From assembly GCA_964439725.1 (NCBI GenBank), contig CAYTPY010000075.1:1-9664 (forward strand): a stretch of DNA of 9,664 nt, written 5' to 3'. Made by a program: the position numbers and the translations under genes. Positions 1 to 6,999 of this stretch are shown here, in pieces. Position 1 is the first letter of the stretch. The number at the start of each line of letters is the position of its first letter. The notes under the pieces were generated by a model that was given only the letters and a program-made list of their open reading frames with translations, was not told the origin of the DNA and did not search any database. Source of the DNA: Croceibacterium_A sp964439725 (lineage in GTDB: Bacteria > Pseudomonadota > Alphaproteobacteria > Sphingomonadales > Sphingomonadaceae).

Positions 1-308
1 ATCACGCCGTGGGCCGTAATCAGCACGTTCCAAGTATGGAGCTGCTGATCGAAGTCCATCGACCCGCCATTCAGCCACGCCGTCACCTGGCCCATCAGCT
101 GCACGCCAGGCTCGGCAAGCTCTGCCCGCATCAGGCCGGAGATCGCCCCGCCCACGACGCCGGCGAAGATCGAGAAGATCAGGTAAAGAGTCCCGATGTC
201 CTTATGGTTCGTGGACATGAACCAGCGGGCAAAAAAGCCGGGCTTGTGATCGGCATCGTGATGATGCTCGTCCGTATGAGCCTGGAAGGTATCGGCGGTG
301 GTAGCCAT
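1..308 (-). CDS. ctaD: Cytochrome c oxidase subunit I, N-terminal part (cut by window edge)
   Basis: This gene encodes the heme-copper catalytic subunit of the aa3-type terminal oxidase in the inner membrane, which reduces oxygen and pumps protons. The first 102 codons are visible; the rest lies beyond base 1. After a short His/Asp-rich cytoplasmic tail (residues 11-21, HTDEHHHDADH) comes the family hallmark STNHKDIGTLYLIF (32-45), which opens the first transmembrane helix. The window ends in WNVLITAHGV, where His100 matches the axial ligand of low-spin heme a. The ATG at 306-308 is preceded by a modest ribosome-binding-like AAGAG. The gene starts 43 bases after the ctaC stop on the same strand, in the usual ctaC-ctaD order, so the two are probably co-transcribed. 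Identity is very secure; only the missing C-terminus is unknown. Confidence 0.96.
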   Translation of the reverse strand, partial: MATTADTFQAHTDEHHHDADHKPGFFARWFMSTNHKDIGTLYLIFSIFAGVVGGAISGLMRAELAEPGVQLMGQVTAWLNGGSMDFDQQLHTWNVLITAHGV

Positions 309-351
309 GTCTCTTGAACCTTGAAGTCTAAATACGTTTCAGCGCGAAAGC

Positions 352-1473
352 TCAGGCTTCCTGGCCCGGAGCGGTGTCCTCGGTCGGCGGCGCACCGGCA
401 CCCGGCGCCCCTTCGATCGAGGATTCCGGCTCCTGCAGCGGCGTTTCCGGAGCCGGGGCCGTCGGATCCGGCTCACCCAGAGTACCACCCTTTGACCGGA
501 CCCAAGCTTCGAACTGCGGCCGCGGCACGGCTTCGATCGCGATCGGCATGTAAGCATGGCGAGCACCGCACAGCTCCATGCATTGGCCGTAATAGATGCC
601 CGGCTCCTTGATGAAGAGCATGCGCTCGTTGATCCGGCCCGGAACCGCGTCGATCTTGAACCACAGCGACGGGATACCGAAAGAGTGGATCACGTCGGCG
701 CCTGTGACCTGGATGCGGAGCGGCTCACCGGCCGGCACGACCATGCGGTTGTCCGCAGCCAGCTGCGCCGGCTCCCCGCGCGCGATGGCCTCGCCTTCGT
801 CCAGCATGTTGGAGATTATTTCGAGGTCGCCGTTGTCGGGATAGGAATAGCCCCAGTACCATTGGTAGCCAGTCGCCTTCACCGTCAGCGCATCCGCGGG
901 CGGGCTTTCGTACTGCCGAGCCAGCAGCGTGATCGACGGTATCGCGATAACCACCAGCAGCAGCACCGGCACCACCGTCCAGGTTACCTCGATCAGAGTG
1001 TTATGGCTGGTCTTCGAGGGAACCGGGTTCGACCGGCGATTGAAGCGCACTGCGACCCAGACGAGCAGCGCCAGGACGAGCAGACAAATCGCGGTTATGA
1101 TCGGCATCAGAATTGCGTCGTGCATGAACAGCGCAAACTCGCCGTCGGCGGAATACTGCTCCTGGAACGTCAATGCACCGCTTTCCGGCGCGCCCTTGAT
1201 CCACTCAGGTCCGAGCGGCGTATAGCCGGACCCATCTGCGGTCGTCGCTTGCACCGTAGAGCCCTCGGCAGCCTCGGCGGCTGGCGCTGTCGCATCGGCG
1301 ACATTCGGCGCGCGGGCGTCGGCGGCCGGAGCCTCCGCGCTTGATTCGGTGGGCTGAGACACCGCCTGCGGCGCGGCCGCAAGGCTCACCTGCGGAGCCG
1401 CAAGCAAAGCCAGAAAGGCAGCCAGCGTGGGAAGAATGTGCAACCGGTTACGGGCGAACTCGCCGAGCTTCAT
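352..1473 (-). CDS. ctaC: Cytochrome c oxidase subunit II (CuA subunit)
   Basis: This 373-residue subunit accepts electrons from cytochrome c through its periplasmic CuA centre and passes them to subunit I. Residues 1-33 form a signal peptide (basic start, then a Leu/Ala core ending near SLAAA). An Ala/Glu/Thr-rich linker follows to about residue 80. Two transmembrane helices lie at about 117-144 and 163-185. The CuA domain follows, with YQWYWGYSYP at 203-212 as the aromatic electron-entry region. All copper ligands are present: His263, Cys298, Glu300, Cys302, His306 and Met309. The last 45 or so residues are Pro/Glu/Ala-rich and carry no heme-binding CxxCH, so this is not a caa3-type fusion. 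The frame stays open upstream to 1662, but the ATG at 1471-1473 is chosen because it begins the signal peptide and lies downstream of a plausible promoter and a GGAAAG sequence. ctaD follows 43 bases downstream. Confidence 0.97.
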   Translation of the reverse strand: MKLGEFARNRLHILPTLAAFLALLAAPQVSLAAAPQAVSQPTESSAEAPAADARAPNVADATAPAAEAAEGSTVQATTADGSGYTPLGPEWIKGAPESGALTFQEQYSADGEFALFMHDAILMPIITAICLLVLALLVWVAVRFNRRSNPVPSKTSHNTLIEVTWTVVPVLLLVVIAIPSITLLARQYESPPADALTVKATGYQWYWGYSYPDNGDLEIISNMLDEGEAIARGEPAQLAADNRMVVPAGEPLRIQVTGADVIHSFGIPSLWFKIDAVPGRINERMLFIKEPGIYYGQCMELCGARHAYMPIAIEAVPRPQFEAWVRSKGGTLGEPDPTAPAPETPLQEPESSIEGAPGAGAPPTEDTAPGQEA

Positions 1474-1506
1474 TGTCTGCCGCTTTCCGTTCTGACTGGG
1501 CGCGCG

Positions 1507-1532
1507 GGGCCGTGCGGCCCTGCGGAAGGGCC
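1507..1532 (-). promoter_or_regulatory. Two alternative hairpins in the ctaC leader
   Basis: On the minus-strand RNA, a 6-bp stem GGCCCU/AGGGCC with a 5-base loop (1516-1532) is followed by a second possible stem GGGCC/GGCCC with a 4-base loop (1507-1520). Both need the same bases at 1516-1520, so only one can form at a time. They would sit about 35-65 bases upstream of the ctaC start. No run of U follows either stem, so a classical attenuator is not supported. The pairing is seen in the sequence; any regulatory role is inference, and GC-rich DNA makes chance palindromes common. Confidence 0.25.
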
Positions 1533-1545
1533 AGGATTTGCCGGG

Positions 1546-1574
1546 CCTATACGCCCGCTTGCCCCCTGCCTCAA
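1546..1574 (-). promoter_or_regulatory. Candidate sigma-70-like promoter for ctaC-ctaD
   Basis: Read on the minus strand, TTGAGG (1569-1574) and TATAGG (1546-1551) are separated by exactly 17 bases. Each matches four of six consensus positions. Transcription would begin near 1539, giving a leader of about 65 bases before the ctaC ATG. This is the best-spaced pair I found in the divergent gap. Two 4/6 hexamers are weak evidence in GC-rich DNA, and alphaproteobacterial promoters often depart from the consensus. Confidence 0.35.
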
Positions 1575-1682
1575 GCGCTTCTAGGGAGAATTTTCGCGGC
1601 GCTCGCGACGGGGACGGCGGAGCCACTCCCATAAACCGCTCGCGCGTGCGACCCCGGTGCATCGAAAGGCCGTTTTCCCGCC

Positions 1683-2264
1683 ATGACCGAAGAAGAAGTT
1701 CTAGCCGAATTCCGCGCCAGCCGCGCGTTGCTTGAAGGTCACTTCGTCCTCTCCTCGGGACGCCATAGTTCCTATTATCTGCAATGCGCGCGGGTCCTGA
1801 TGGACCCGGAGCGCGCCAGCCGGCTCGCTCTCGGCCTGGCCCAGGCGCTCCCCCGCGATCTGCGCAGTCAGGTGCGCAAGGTTGTTTCCCCGGCGATGGG
1901 CGGGATCATCATCGGCCACGAGATGGGTCGCGCGCTCGGTGTCGAGGCGATCTTCCTCGAACGTCCCGAAGGTACGTTCGAGCTGCGCCGCGGGTTCGAG
2001 ATTGCCGAAGGCGAAAAGGTGCTACTGGTCGAAGACGTCATCACCACGGGCTTGTCCAGCCGCGAAGCGATCAAGGCGGTCGTCGCGGCTGGAGGAAAGG
2101 TCATTGCGGCAGCGGCCCTCGTCGACCGGACAGGGGGCTCCGTCGATCTGGGGGTGCCGTTCCATCCGCTCGTGACCCTTAGCTTCCCGACTTATGACGC
2201 AGACGGGATTCCGGCCGAACTGGCCGCCATCCCCGCTACAAAGCCGGGGAGCCGCAAGAAGTGA
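1683..2264 (+). CDS. pyrE: Orotate phosphoribosyltransferase
   Basis: This cytoplasmic enzyme joins orotate to PRPP to give orotidine 5'-monophosphate, the fifth step of de novo pyrimidine synthesis. The 193-residue product shows the PRPP-binding signature VLLVEDVITTGLSS at 113-126, with its acidic pair ahead of TTG. The N-terminal substrate region FVLSSGRHSSYYLQ (21-34) and the flexible-loop region LERPEGTFELRRGFEI (92-107) are also present. The PEG...LRRGF loop and the C-terminal KPGSR resemble the Thermus-type PyrE clade found in many alphaproteobacteria, rather than the E. coli type. The C-terminal Cys pair often seen in that clade is absent. The ATG at 1683 has no strong ribosome-binding site but begins a normal N-terminus. 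It is the first gene of an overlapping run, and its TGA shares four bases with the pdxJ start. Confidence 0.95.
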   Translation: MTEEEVLAEFRASRALLEGHFVLSSGRHSSYYLQCARVLMDPERASRLALGLAQALPRDLRSQVRKVVSPAMGGIIIGHEMGRALGVEAIFLERPEGTFELRRGFEIAEGEKVLLVEDVITTGLSSREAIKAVVAAGGKVIAAAALVDRTGGSVDLGVPFHPLVTLSFPTYDADGIPAELAAIPATKPGSRKK

Positions 2265-3004
2265 GCGCCGCGCGCGACGCTGATCGGCTCCGGCTGGGCG
2301 TCAACATCGATCACGTTGCCACAATCCGCAACGCGCGCGGCGGAGACCATCCCGACCCAGTCCGCGCCGTCGAAATCGTCGCGGCGGTAGGCGGCGATGG
2401 TATCACTGCGCACTTGCGCGAAGACCGGCGCCACATCCGCGACGAAGATCTGAAACGCATTCAGGAAGCCGCCGACCTCCCGCTTAACCTGGAGATGGCG
2501 GCGACCGAAGAGATGGTCGAGATCGCGCTCCGACATCTCCCCCACGCCGCCTGCATCGTGCCGGAGAAGCGCGAGGAGCGCACCACGGAAGGCGGCCTCG
2601 ACGCCGCCGGTCAGCACAATCACTTGCAGCCCGTCGTCAGCCGCCTGCGCGATGCGGGCATCCGCGTCAGTCTGTTCATTGCCCCGGACGAGCGCCAGCT
2701 TGAGGCGGCTCTCCGGCTCGGAGCCCCCGTCGTCGAGTTTCACACCGGCGAATACGCCCATGCGACCGGCGACCAAGTCGCAATCGAGCTCAAGAAGATC
2801 GCCGACATGGCCGCTCTCGCCGCCAAGAACGGCATCGAGCCGCATGCGGGCCACGGCCTGACTTACGACAACGTGCAGCCGATCGCCGCCATCCCGCAAC
2901 TCGCCGAGCTCAACATCGGCCACTACCTGATCGGCGAGGCGGTTTTCGTGGGGCTGGAACCAGCGGTGCGCCGCATGCGCGAACTGATGGACGCCGTGCG
3001 GTGA
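2261..3004 (+). CDS. pdxJ: Pyridoxine 5'-phosphate synthase
   Basis: PdxJ condenses 1-deoxy-D-xylulose 5-phosphate with 3-amino-2-oxopropyl phosphate to form pyridoxine 5'-phosphate, the ring-closing step of DXP-dependent vitamin B6 synthesis. The 247-residue TIM-barrel protein has the family N-terminus LGVNIDHVATIRNARG (12-27) and DGITAHLREDRRHI (46-59). It also has NLEMA (76-80), EFHTGEYA (159-166) and the phosphate-binding AGHGL (196-200). His51, Glu78 and His198 align with the catalytic His45, Glu72 and His193 of the E. coli enzyme. The start is GTG at 2261, overlapping the pyrE stop as GTGA. A GGGGAG ribosome-binding-like sequence nine bases upstream supports it. The stop overlaps acpS in the same way. 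Length and motifs are normal for the family. Confidence 0.97.
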   Translation: MSAARDADRLRLGVNIDHVATIRNARGGDHPDPVRAVEIVAAVGGDGITAHLREDRRHIRDEDLKRIQEAADLPLNLEMAATEEMVEIALRHLPHAACIVPEKREERTTEGGLDAAGQHNHLQPVVSRLRDAGIRVSLFIAPDERQLEAALRLGAPVVEFHTGEYAHATGDQVAIELKKIADMAALAAKNGIEPHAGHGLTYDNVQPIAAIPQLAELNIGHYLIGEAVFVGLEPAVRRMRELMDAVR

Positions 3005-3402
3005 TCATCGGCATGGGCTCCGACCTCTGCAACATCGAGCGCATTCAGGCCGCGCTCGACAGGCACGGCGAGCGGTTCGAACGGCGCTGCTTCACAGAGA
3101 TCGAACGAGCCAAGGCAGCCCGGCGCCCGCACACCCGTGCAGGCACTTATGCCAAGCGGTTTGCTGCAAAGGAGGCCTTCTCCAAAGCTGTTGGCACCGG
3201 GTTCTTCCAGGGCGTCTACATGAAGGACATCGGGGTGGTGAATCTGCCTTCCGGCGCGCCGACGCTACGTCTTGAGAACGGGGCGGCGAGACGTCTGGCG
3301 GAGCTTACGCCGCCCGACCACGAAGCGCATGTCCATCTCACGCTTACCGACGATCATCCGTGGGCCCAGGCCTTCGTCGTCATAGAAGCACGGCCGAGAT
3401 GA
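3001..3402 (+). CDS. acpS: Holo-[acyl-carrier-protein] synthase
   Basis: AcpS transfers 4'-phosphopantetheine from coenzyme A to the conserved serine of apo acyl-carrier protein, switching on fatty-acid synthesis. The 133-residue product is of typical size for the small trimeric AcpS type. It opens with IIGMGSDLCNIERI (2-15), where Asp8 is the magnesium ligand. It continues with FTEIERAKA (31-39) and the second signature RFAAKEAFSKAVG (53-65), where Glu58 is the other metal-binding residue. The start is GTG at 3001, sharing GTGA with the pdxJ stop; no separate ribosome-binding site is visible, so translation is probably coupled to pdxJ. The TGA at 3400-3402 overlaps the lepB ATG. The pdxJ-acpS-lepB order is common in proteobacteria. 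Confidence 0.96.
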   Translation: MIIGMGSDLCNIERIQAALDRHGERFERRCFTEIERAKAARRPHTRAGTYAKRFAAKEAFSKAVGTGFFQGVYMKDIGVVNLPSGAPTLRLENGAARRLAELTPPDHEAHVHLTLTDDHPWAQAFVVIEARPR

Positions 3403-4322
3403 ACGAACCCGATGGGAATCCCGCGGCTACGCCGGAGCCCGACGACACCCCGCCCCGCAAAGACAAGAAGAAAATCAACTGGCTTGCCGAGGTTCGCGGG
3501 CTCGCTTTGATGCTGCTTGGCGTGCTCGCCTTCCACACGTTGATCGCCAAGCCGTTCTACATCCCCAGTGCCTCGATGATGCCGAACCTCCTGGTCGGCG
3601 ACCGGTTGATCGTCACCAAGTACCCTTATGGCTGGAGCTGGGTCTCGGCCTCGTTCCACCTGTTGCCGCGCAGCGACTGGCGGATCGCTCCGCGCGATCC
3701 CGAGTATGGTGACATCGTCATCGCCGTGCCGCCCGATCGGGCCGAGGACTATATCAAGCGCGTCGTGGCCCTTCCCGGCGATCGCATCGCACTCGTCGAC
3801 GGACAGATCATCCTTAACGGCGAGCCTGTTCCCCAGGAAGTCGAACCGCCGGTGCGGATCCCCGCCGCCGATCTGCAGATGTGCGACGGCGTACCGTGCC
3901 TCACCCCGTTCGAGAACTACCGCACCCGGCTGTCCGATGGCAGCACGGTCTACGAACCGCCAACCTACCGCGAGACGCTCCCCAACGGCGCCAGCTACCT
4001 GATCATCGATCACATCCGCAGCACATTGGGCGACAATTACCCCGAAACGGTGATCCCGGAAGGCCACGTCTTCCTGATGGGTGACAACCGCGACCATTCG
4101 GCCGACAGCAGGGTCGACGCCGCGCCTTTCGGCAACGGTCTGGGCGGTGCCGTACCGATCTCGAGTGTGGGCGGCCGCGCCGAGATCATCACCTTCTCGC
4201 TCAACGGCAGCGCGGGCTGGAACCCGTTGAGCTGGCTCAACGCATTGCGCACGGAACGGGCCTGGACCACTCTGCGCCCCGCGTTGCGCGATACCGGAAA
4301 GGCAACGGATGGCCAGGAATAG
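3399..4322 (+). CDS. lepB: Signal peptidase I
   Basis: This inner-membrane serine protease removes signal peptides from exported proteins at the periplasmic face. From the ATG at 3399 it has 307 residues: a Pro/Asp/Lys-rich cytoplasmic tail (1-27) and one transmembrane helix (about 30-50). The catalytic-serine box IPSASMMPNLLVGD (55-68) follows, with Ser59 as nucleophile. The general-base box DYIKRVVALPGD (117-128) has Lys120. The conserved MGDNRDHSADSR lies at 227-238. The insert between the last two boxes (about 140-220), with Cys162 and Cys167, is of the larger Gram-negative type. The frame also has an upstream GTG at 3360, but that would add 13 unrelated residues inside acpS; the ATGA overlap with the acpS stop is the usual arrangement. 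Its last 14 bases overlap the next gene. Confidence 0.96.
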   Translation: MNEPDGNPAATPEPDDTPPRKDKKKINWLAEVRGLALMLLGVLAFHTLIAKPFYIPSASMMPNLLVGDRLIVTKYPYGWSWVSASFHLLPRSDWRIAPRDPEYGDIVIAVPPDRAEDYIKRVVALPGDRIALVDGQIILNGEPVPQEVEPPVRIPAADLQMCDGVPCLTPFENYRTRLSDGSTVYEPPTYRETLPNGASYLIIDHIRSTLGDNYPETVIPEGHVFLMGDNRDHSADSRVDAAPFGNGLGGAVPISSVGGRAEIITFSLNGSAGWNPLSWLNALRTERAWTTLRPALRDTGKATDGQE

Positions 4323-5409
4323 AGCGGAAGACGAGGAGCCCCTCGACGAACGCGCCAGCCCGACCCGGATTTCGAGTCCGGCGCTGCGCTTCGAAGCGCA
4401 GCGCGCTCTGGTGTGGGTCGCAGTCGTGGGCATCGCGGTGCTCGCCATCTACATTGCCCAGGCCCTGCTGGTGATCTTCGGCGCGCTGGTGTTCGCCGCG
4501 ATGCTCGACGGGGGTGCGCGCCTGCTCGGCCGCTTCCTGCCGATCGGCCGCGGCTGGCGGCTCGCTCTCGTCGCTATTCTGGCTGTCGCCTTCCTCGCCT
4601 GGCTGGTTCAGTTTGCCGGCTCGCAGATTTCGCGCGAAGCTGCCCAGTTGCCGCAGATCATCGAGGCACAGGCGACGCGCCTGGTAGCCTGGCTCGAAGC
4701 GCAAGGCTTCGCCATCGACATCAGCAGCGTGCAAAGCGTCATCGGGCAGCTGGCATCGGGGGTCGGCACGATTACCCGCGCTATCGGCGGATTGGTCGGC
4801 GCCCTGACCACGCTGTTCCTGATTGCGATCATCGGCATCTATGTCGCGCTCGAGCCGCGCCTTTACGAACGCGGCCTCGCTTGGATGCTGCCGCGCGAGC
4901 AGCGCGAAGATTTCCACTATACCGCCTCGCGCATGGCCTTCACGATGCGCCGTTTGATGGCTGGCCGCCTCGTGGGCATGGCCTTCGAAGGCGTGTTCAC
5001 GTACTTCATGCTCAAGATATACGGCGTCCCGATGGCGGCATTGCTGGCGATCCTGACCGGCCTCCTGGCATTCATACCTAACGTCGGGGCGCTGATCGCC
5101 GGCGTACTGATGGTCCTCGTCGGCTTCTCGGGCGGAGTCGAAATGGGGCTCTACACGATCCTGGTTTATCTCCTGGTCCAGACGTTCGACGGCTATGTCG
5201 TGATCCCGTTGATCGCCAAGAAGACAGTCGATCTAGCTCCTGCCCTGGTGCTCGGGGCGCAGCTGATCATGGGCGTTCTGTTCGGCATCATCGGCCTGTT
5301 CCTCGCCGATCCGCTGATGGCGATGATCAAAGTCGCGCTCGAGCGCCGGTCGGAACACAACGAGGAAGCGGAACAGCGCCAGATCGCCGCGGAGACCCAT
5401 GGCCCGTAA
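4309..5409 (+). CDS. AI-2E/PerM-family membrane transporter
   Basis: This 366-residue inner-membrane protein belongs to the AI-2E transporter family (formerly UPF0118/PerM). Members have been linked to autoinducer-2 export (TqsA) or ion transport, but most have no known substrate, so none is assigned here. A charged N-terminal tail (1-30) is followed by hydrophobic segments at about 33-66, 83-104, 158-181, 222-240, 241-275 and 280-301, and a last pair at about 308-342. A soluble amphipathic stretch (105-155) separates the early and late helices, as usual in the family. Supporting motifs are FIPNVGALIA (255-264), the QTFDGYVVIPLI run (291-302) and the closing LFGIIGLFLADPL (324-336). A strong ribosome-binding site GGAAAGG (4296-4302) lies six bases before the ATG, inside lepB. 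It overlaps lepB by 14 bases and the next gene by 11. Confidence 0.88.
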   Translation: MARNRAEDEEPLDERASPTRISSPALRFEAQRALVWVAVVGIAVLAIYIAQALLVIFGALVFAAMLDGGARLLGRFLPIGRGWRLALVAILAVAFLAWLVQFAGSQISREAAQLPQIIEAQATRLVAWLEAQGFAIDISSVQSVIGQLASGVGTITRAIGGLVGALTTLFLIAIIGIYVALEPRLYERGLAWMLPREQREDFHYTASRMAFTMRRLMAGRLVGMAFEGVFTYFMLKIYGVPMAALLAILTGLLAFIPNVGALIAGVLMVLVGFSGGVEMGLYTILVYLLVQTFDGYVVIPLIAKKTVDLAPALVLGAQLIMGVLFGIIGLFLADPLMAMIKVALERRSEHNEEAEQRQIAAETHGP

Positions 5410-6517
5410 GTTCCTCTATGGCGTCGCGATCTTTCTGGTTCTGCTGATCGTGGGAGCGTTCGCGCTGCGCATCTGGGGTGACGATCTGGCGCAAGTCGCT
5501 CTCGTTCCGACCGCCGACTTCGTCGAGCAGGATCCGCTGACGGAGAACGCCTATCGCGATCCGGCCATGTGGCTCTCGCACCCCGACCTGCCGCAAGCGA
5601 ACGATCCGGCCCGCTGGCAGCCGGAAGGCGCCACGCTGCCTGACGGAGATACGCCCGCGTTCGCGGTCTTCTTCGTCCATCCGACCAGTTATCTGGAACG
5701 CGCGCAATGGAATGCGCCGCTCGATGATGCGCAGTCTCAGCAACGCGCCCGTACGTTCCTGCGCGGTCTCGCCAGTCCGTTTGCCAGCGCGACCGAGATC
5801 TGGGCGCCGCGCTATCGCCAGGCGACTTTCGGGGCATTCCTGACCAGCGAGCCTGAAGGCCAGCAGGCTATCGATGCCGCTTATCGCGATGTCGCGCTGT
5901 CGTTCGATTACTTCGTCGGGAATGTCGGAGAAGACCTGCCGATCGTTCTCGCCGGCCACAGCCAGGGCGCGCTCCACCTGATCCGGCTGCTGCACGAGAA
6001 GGTCGTGGGCAGCCGGCTCCAGACCCGGATCGCCGTGGCCTACGCGGTGGGCTGGCCGATTTCGATCGAGCACGACTTGCCCGCCCTCGGCCTGCCAGCG
6101 TGCGAGACGGCAGAACAGGCCGGATGCCTGATGAGCTGGTCGAGCTTCGCGGAGCCCGCGGAGCCTGGCCGCTGGCTGCAACACTATCGCAATTCACCCG
6201 GTCTCGACGGCCAGCCGCGCGGCGACAGTTCGATCCTCTGCAGCAATCCGATCGCCGGGGAAGCCGGTGGTAGCGCCGAGGCCTCTGCTAACCTCGGGAC
6301 GCTCAAGCCCAATGCCGACTTGTCAGCGGGCGAACTGATTCCGGCCGCCGTTCCGGCCCGCTGCGGTCCCTCCGGCTTGCTATTGATCGGCGATCCGCCC
6401 GAACTTGGTCCTTATGTCCTGCCCGGCAACAACTACCACGTCTACGACATCCCGCTGTTCTGGCGGAACGTCGAGGCCGATGTCTTGCGCCGCGTCGCCG
6501 CCTGGACGGCGCGATGA
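5399..6517 (+). CDS. Membrane-anchored DUF3089 alpha/beta hydrolase
   Basis: This 372-residue protein resembles the DUF3089 family, which has an alpha/beta-hydrolase fold and no established substrate. A single hydrophobic helix at 6-23 after a basic start suggests an inner-membrane anchor or uncleaved signal, with the catalytic part in the periplasm. FFVHPTSYLERAQWNAPLDD (91-110) is typical of the family. The nucleophile elbow GHSQG (186-190) places the likely catalytic Ser at 188. NNYHVYD (344-350) offers His347 as a candidate catalytic base. Four cysteines in the exported half (235, 243, 281, 322) could form disulfides. The ATG at 5399 has GGAGA four bases closer than ideal, inside the upstream gene. 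The last four bases (ATGA) overlap ruvX. The fold assignment is firm; the reaction (esterase, lipase or other) is unknown. Confidence 0.85.
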   Translation: MARKFLYGVAIFLVLLIVGAFALRIWGDDLAQVALVPTADFVEQDPLTENAYRDPAMWLSHPDLPQANDPARWQPEGATLPDGDTPAFAVFFVHPTSYLERAQWNAPLDDAQSQQRARTFLRGLASPFASATEIWAPRYRQATFGAFLTSEPEGQQAIDAAYRDVALSFDYFVGNVGEDLPIVLAGHSQGALHLIRLLHEKVVGSRLQTRIAVAYAVGWPISIEHDLPALGLPACETAEQAGCLMSWSSFAEPAEPGRWLQHYRNSPGLDGQPRGDSSILCSNPIAGEAGGSAEASANLGTLKPNADLSAGELIPAAVPARCGPSGLLLIGDPPELGPYVLPGNNYHVYDIPLFWRNVEADVLRRVAAWTAR

Positions 6518-6999
6518 CCGGCAAGCCGCTGATTAGTGAGCAGGCCGGCGACTTCCGTGAGGTGCTGCCGGGTGGCGGCGTGCTGATGGGGCTGGACCTG
6601 GGCACCCAGACGATCGGAACCGCTTTCTGCGATGCAGGGTGGAGCTTCGCCAGCGCAGGCAAGACACTGCCGCGCGGCAAGTTTTCCCGAGATCGCGCGG
6701 TGCTGGAAGCGCTGGTCGCCGAGCGGCGAGTCAAAGGTCTCGTGGTCGGCCTCCCGCTCAACATGGACGGCACGTCCGGCCCGCGGGCCCAGGCCAGCCG
6801 CGCGTTCGCCCGCAATCTCGCCGAAGCGCTGGCCCTGCCGGTGCTGCTGTGGGACGAGCGCTGGTCCACGGCGAGCGCCGAACGGGCGATGATCGATCAA
6901 GACATGAGCCGCGCCAAGCGCGCCGAGCGCATCGACAGCCACGCCGCCGCGGTGATTCTCCAGGCGGCGATCGATCGGCTCGCCGGAGGCGTACTATAA
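6514..6999 (+). CDS. ruvX: Putative Holliday junction resolvase / pre-16S rRNA nuclease RuvX
   Basis: RuvX (YqgF) is an RNase H-fold nuclease implicated in maturing the 5' end of 16S rRNA and, by homology, in Holliday-junction resolution. The 161-residue product has the first-strand signature MGLDLGTQTIGTAF (25-38) with catalytic Asp28. It also has GLVVGLPLNMDGTSG (75-89), the acidic WDERWST (113-119) with Glu115, and IDSHAAAVILQ (140-150) with Asp141, so all expected acidic residues are present. The 24 residues before the first motif match the longer alphaproteobacterial form of the protein, which supports the ATG at 6514. The start shares ATGA with the stop of the hydrolase gene. It is the last gene of the plus-strand run and faces the siroheme-synthase-like gene 66 bases away. 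Confidence 0.93.
   Translation: MTGKPLISEQAGDFREVLPGGGVLMGLDLGTQTIGTAFCDAGWSFASAGKTLPRGKFSRDRAVLEALVAERRVKGLVVGLPLNMDGTSGPRAQASRAFARNLAEALALPVLLWDERWSTASAERAMIDQDMSRAKRAERIDSHAAAVILQAAIDRLAGGVL

Noticed and set aside
1594..1608. TCGCG/CGCGA inverted repeat upstream of pyrE as an operator
   Set aside because: Five-base GC repeats are common by chance in DNA of this composition, and I know of no matching regulator site.
1559..1636. Promoter for pyrE
   Set aside because: Candidate pairs (for example TTGCCC with TAGGGA, or the ATAAA near 1632) match the consensus poorly or lack a -35 element, so none is annotated.
1474..1662. In-frame 63-residue upstream extension of ctaC
   Set aside because: The extension is Arg/Pro-rich with no membrane character, would bury the signal peptide inside the protein, and runs across the candidate promoter. 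The ATG at 1473 gives a normal subunit II.
2192..2923. Minus-strand reading frame opposite pdxJ (243 codons)
   Set aside because: It is a shadow of pdxJ, which has all its catalytic residues; the antisense product shows no motif.
3354..4448. Long minus-strand reading frame opposite lepB (364 codons)
   Set aside because: It is antisense to a gene with complete catalytic motifs. Its translation is compositionally like high-GC shadow frames and shows no recognisable domain.
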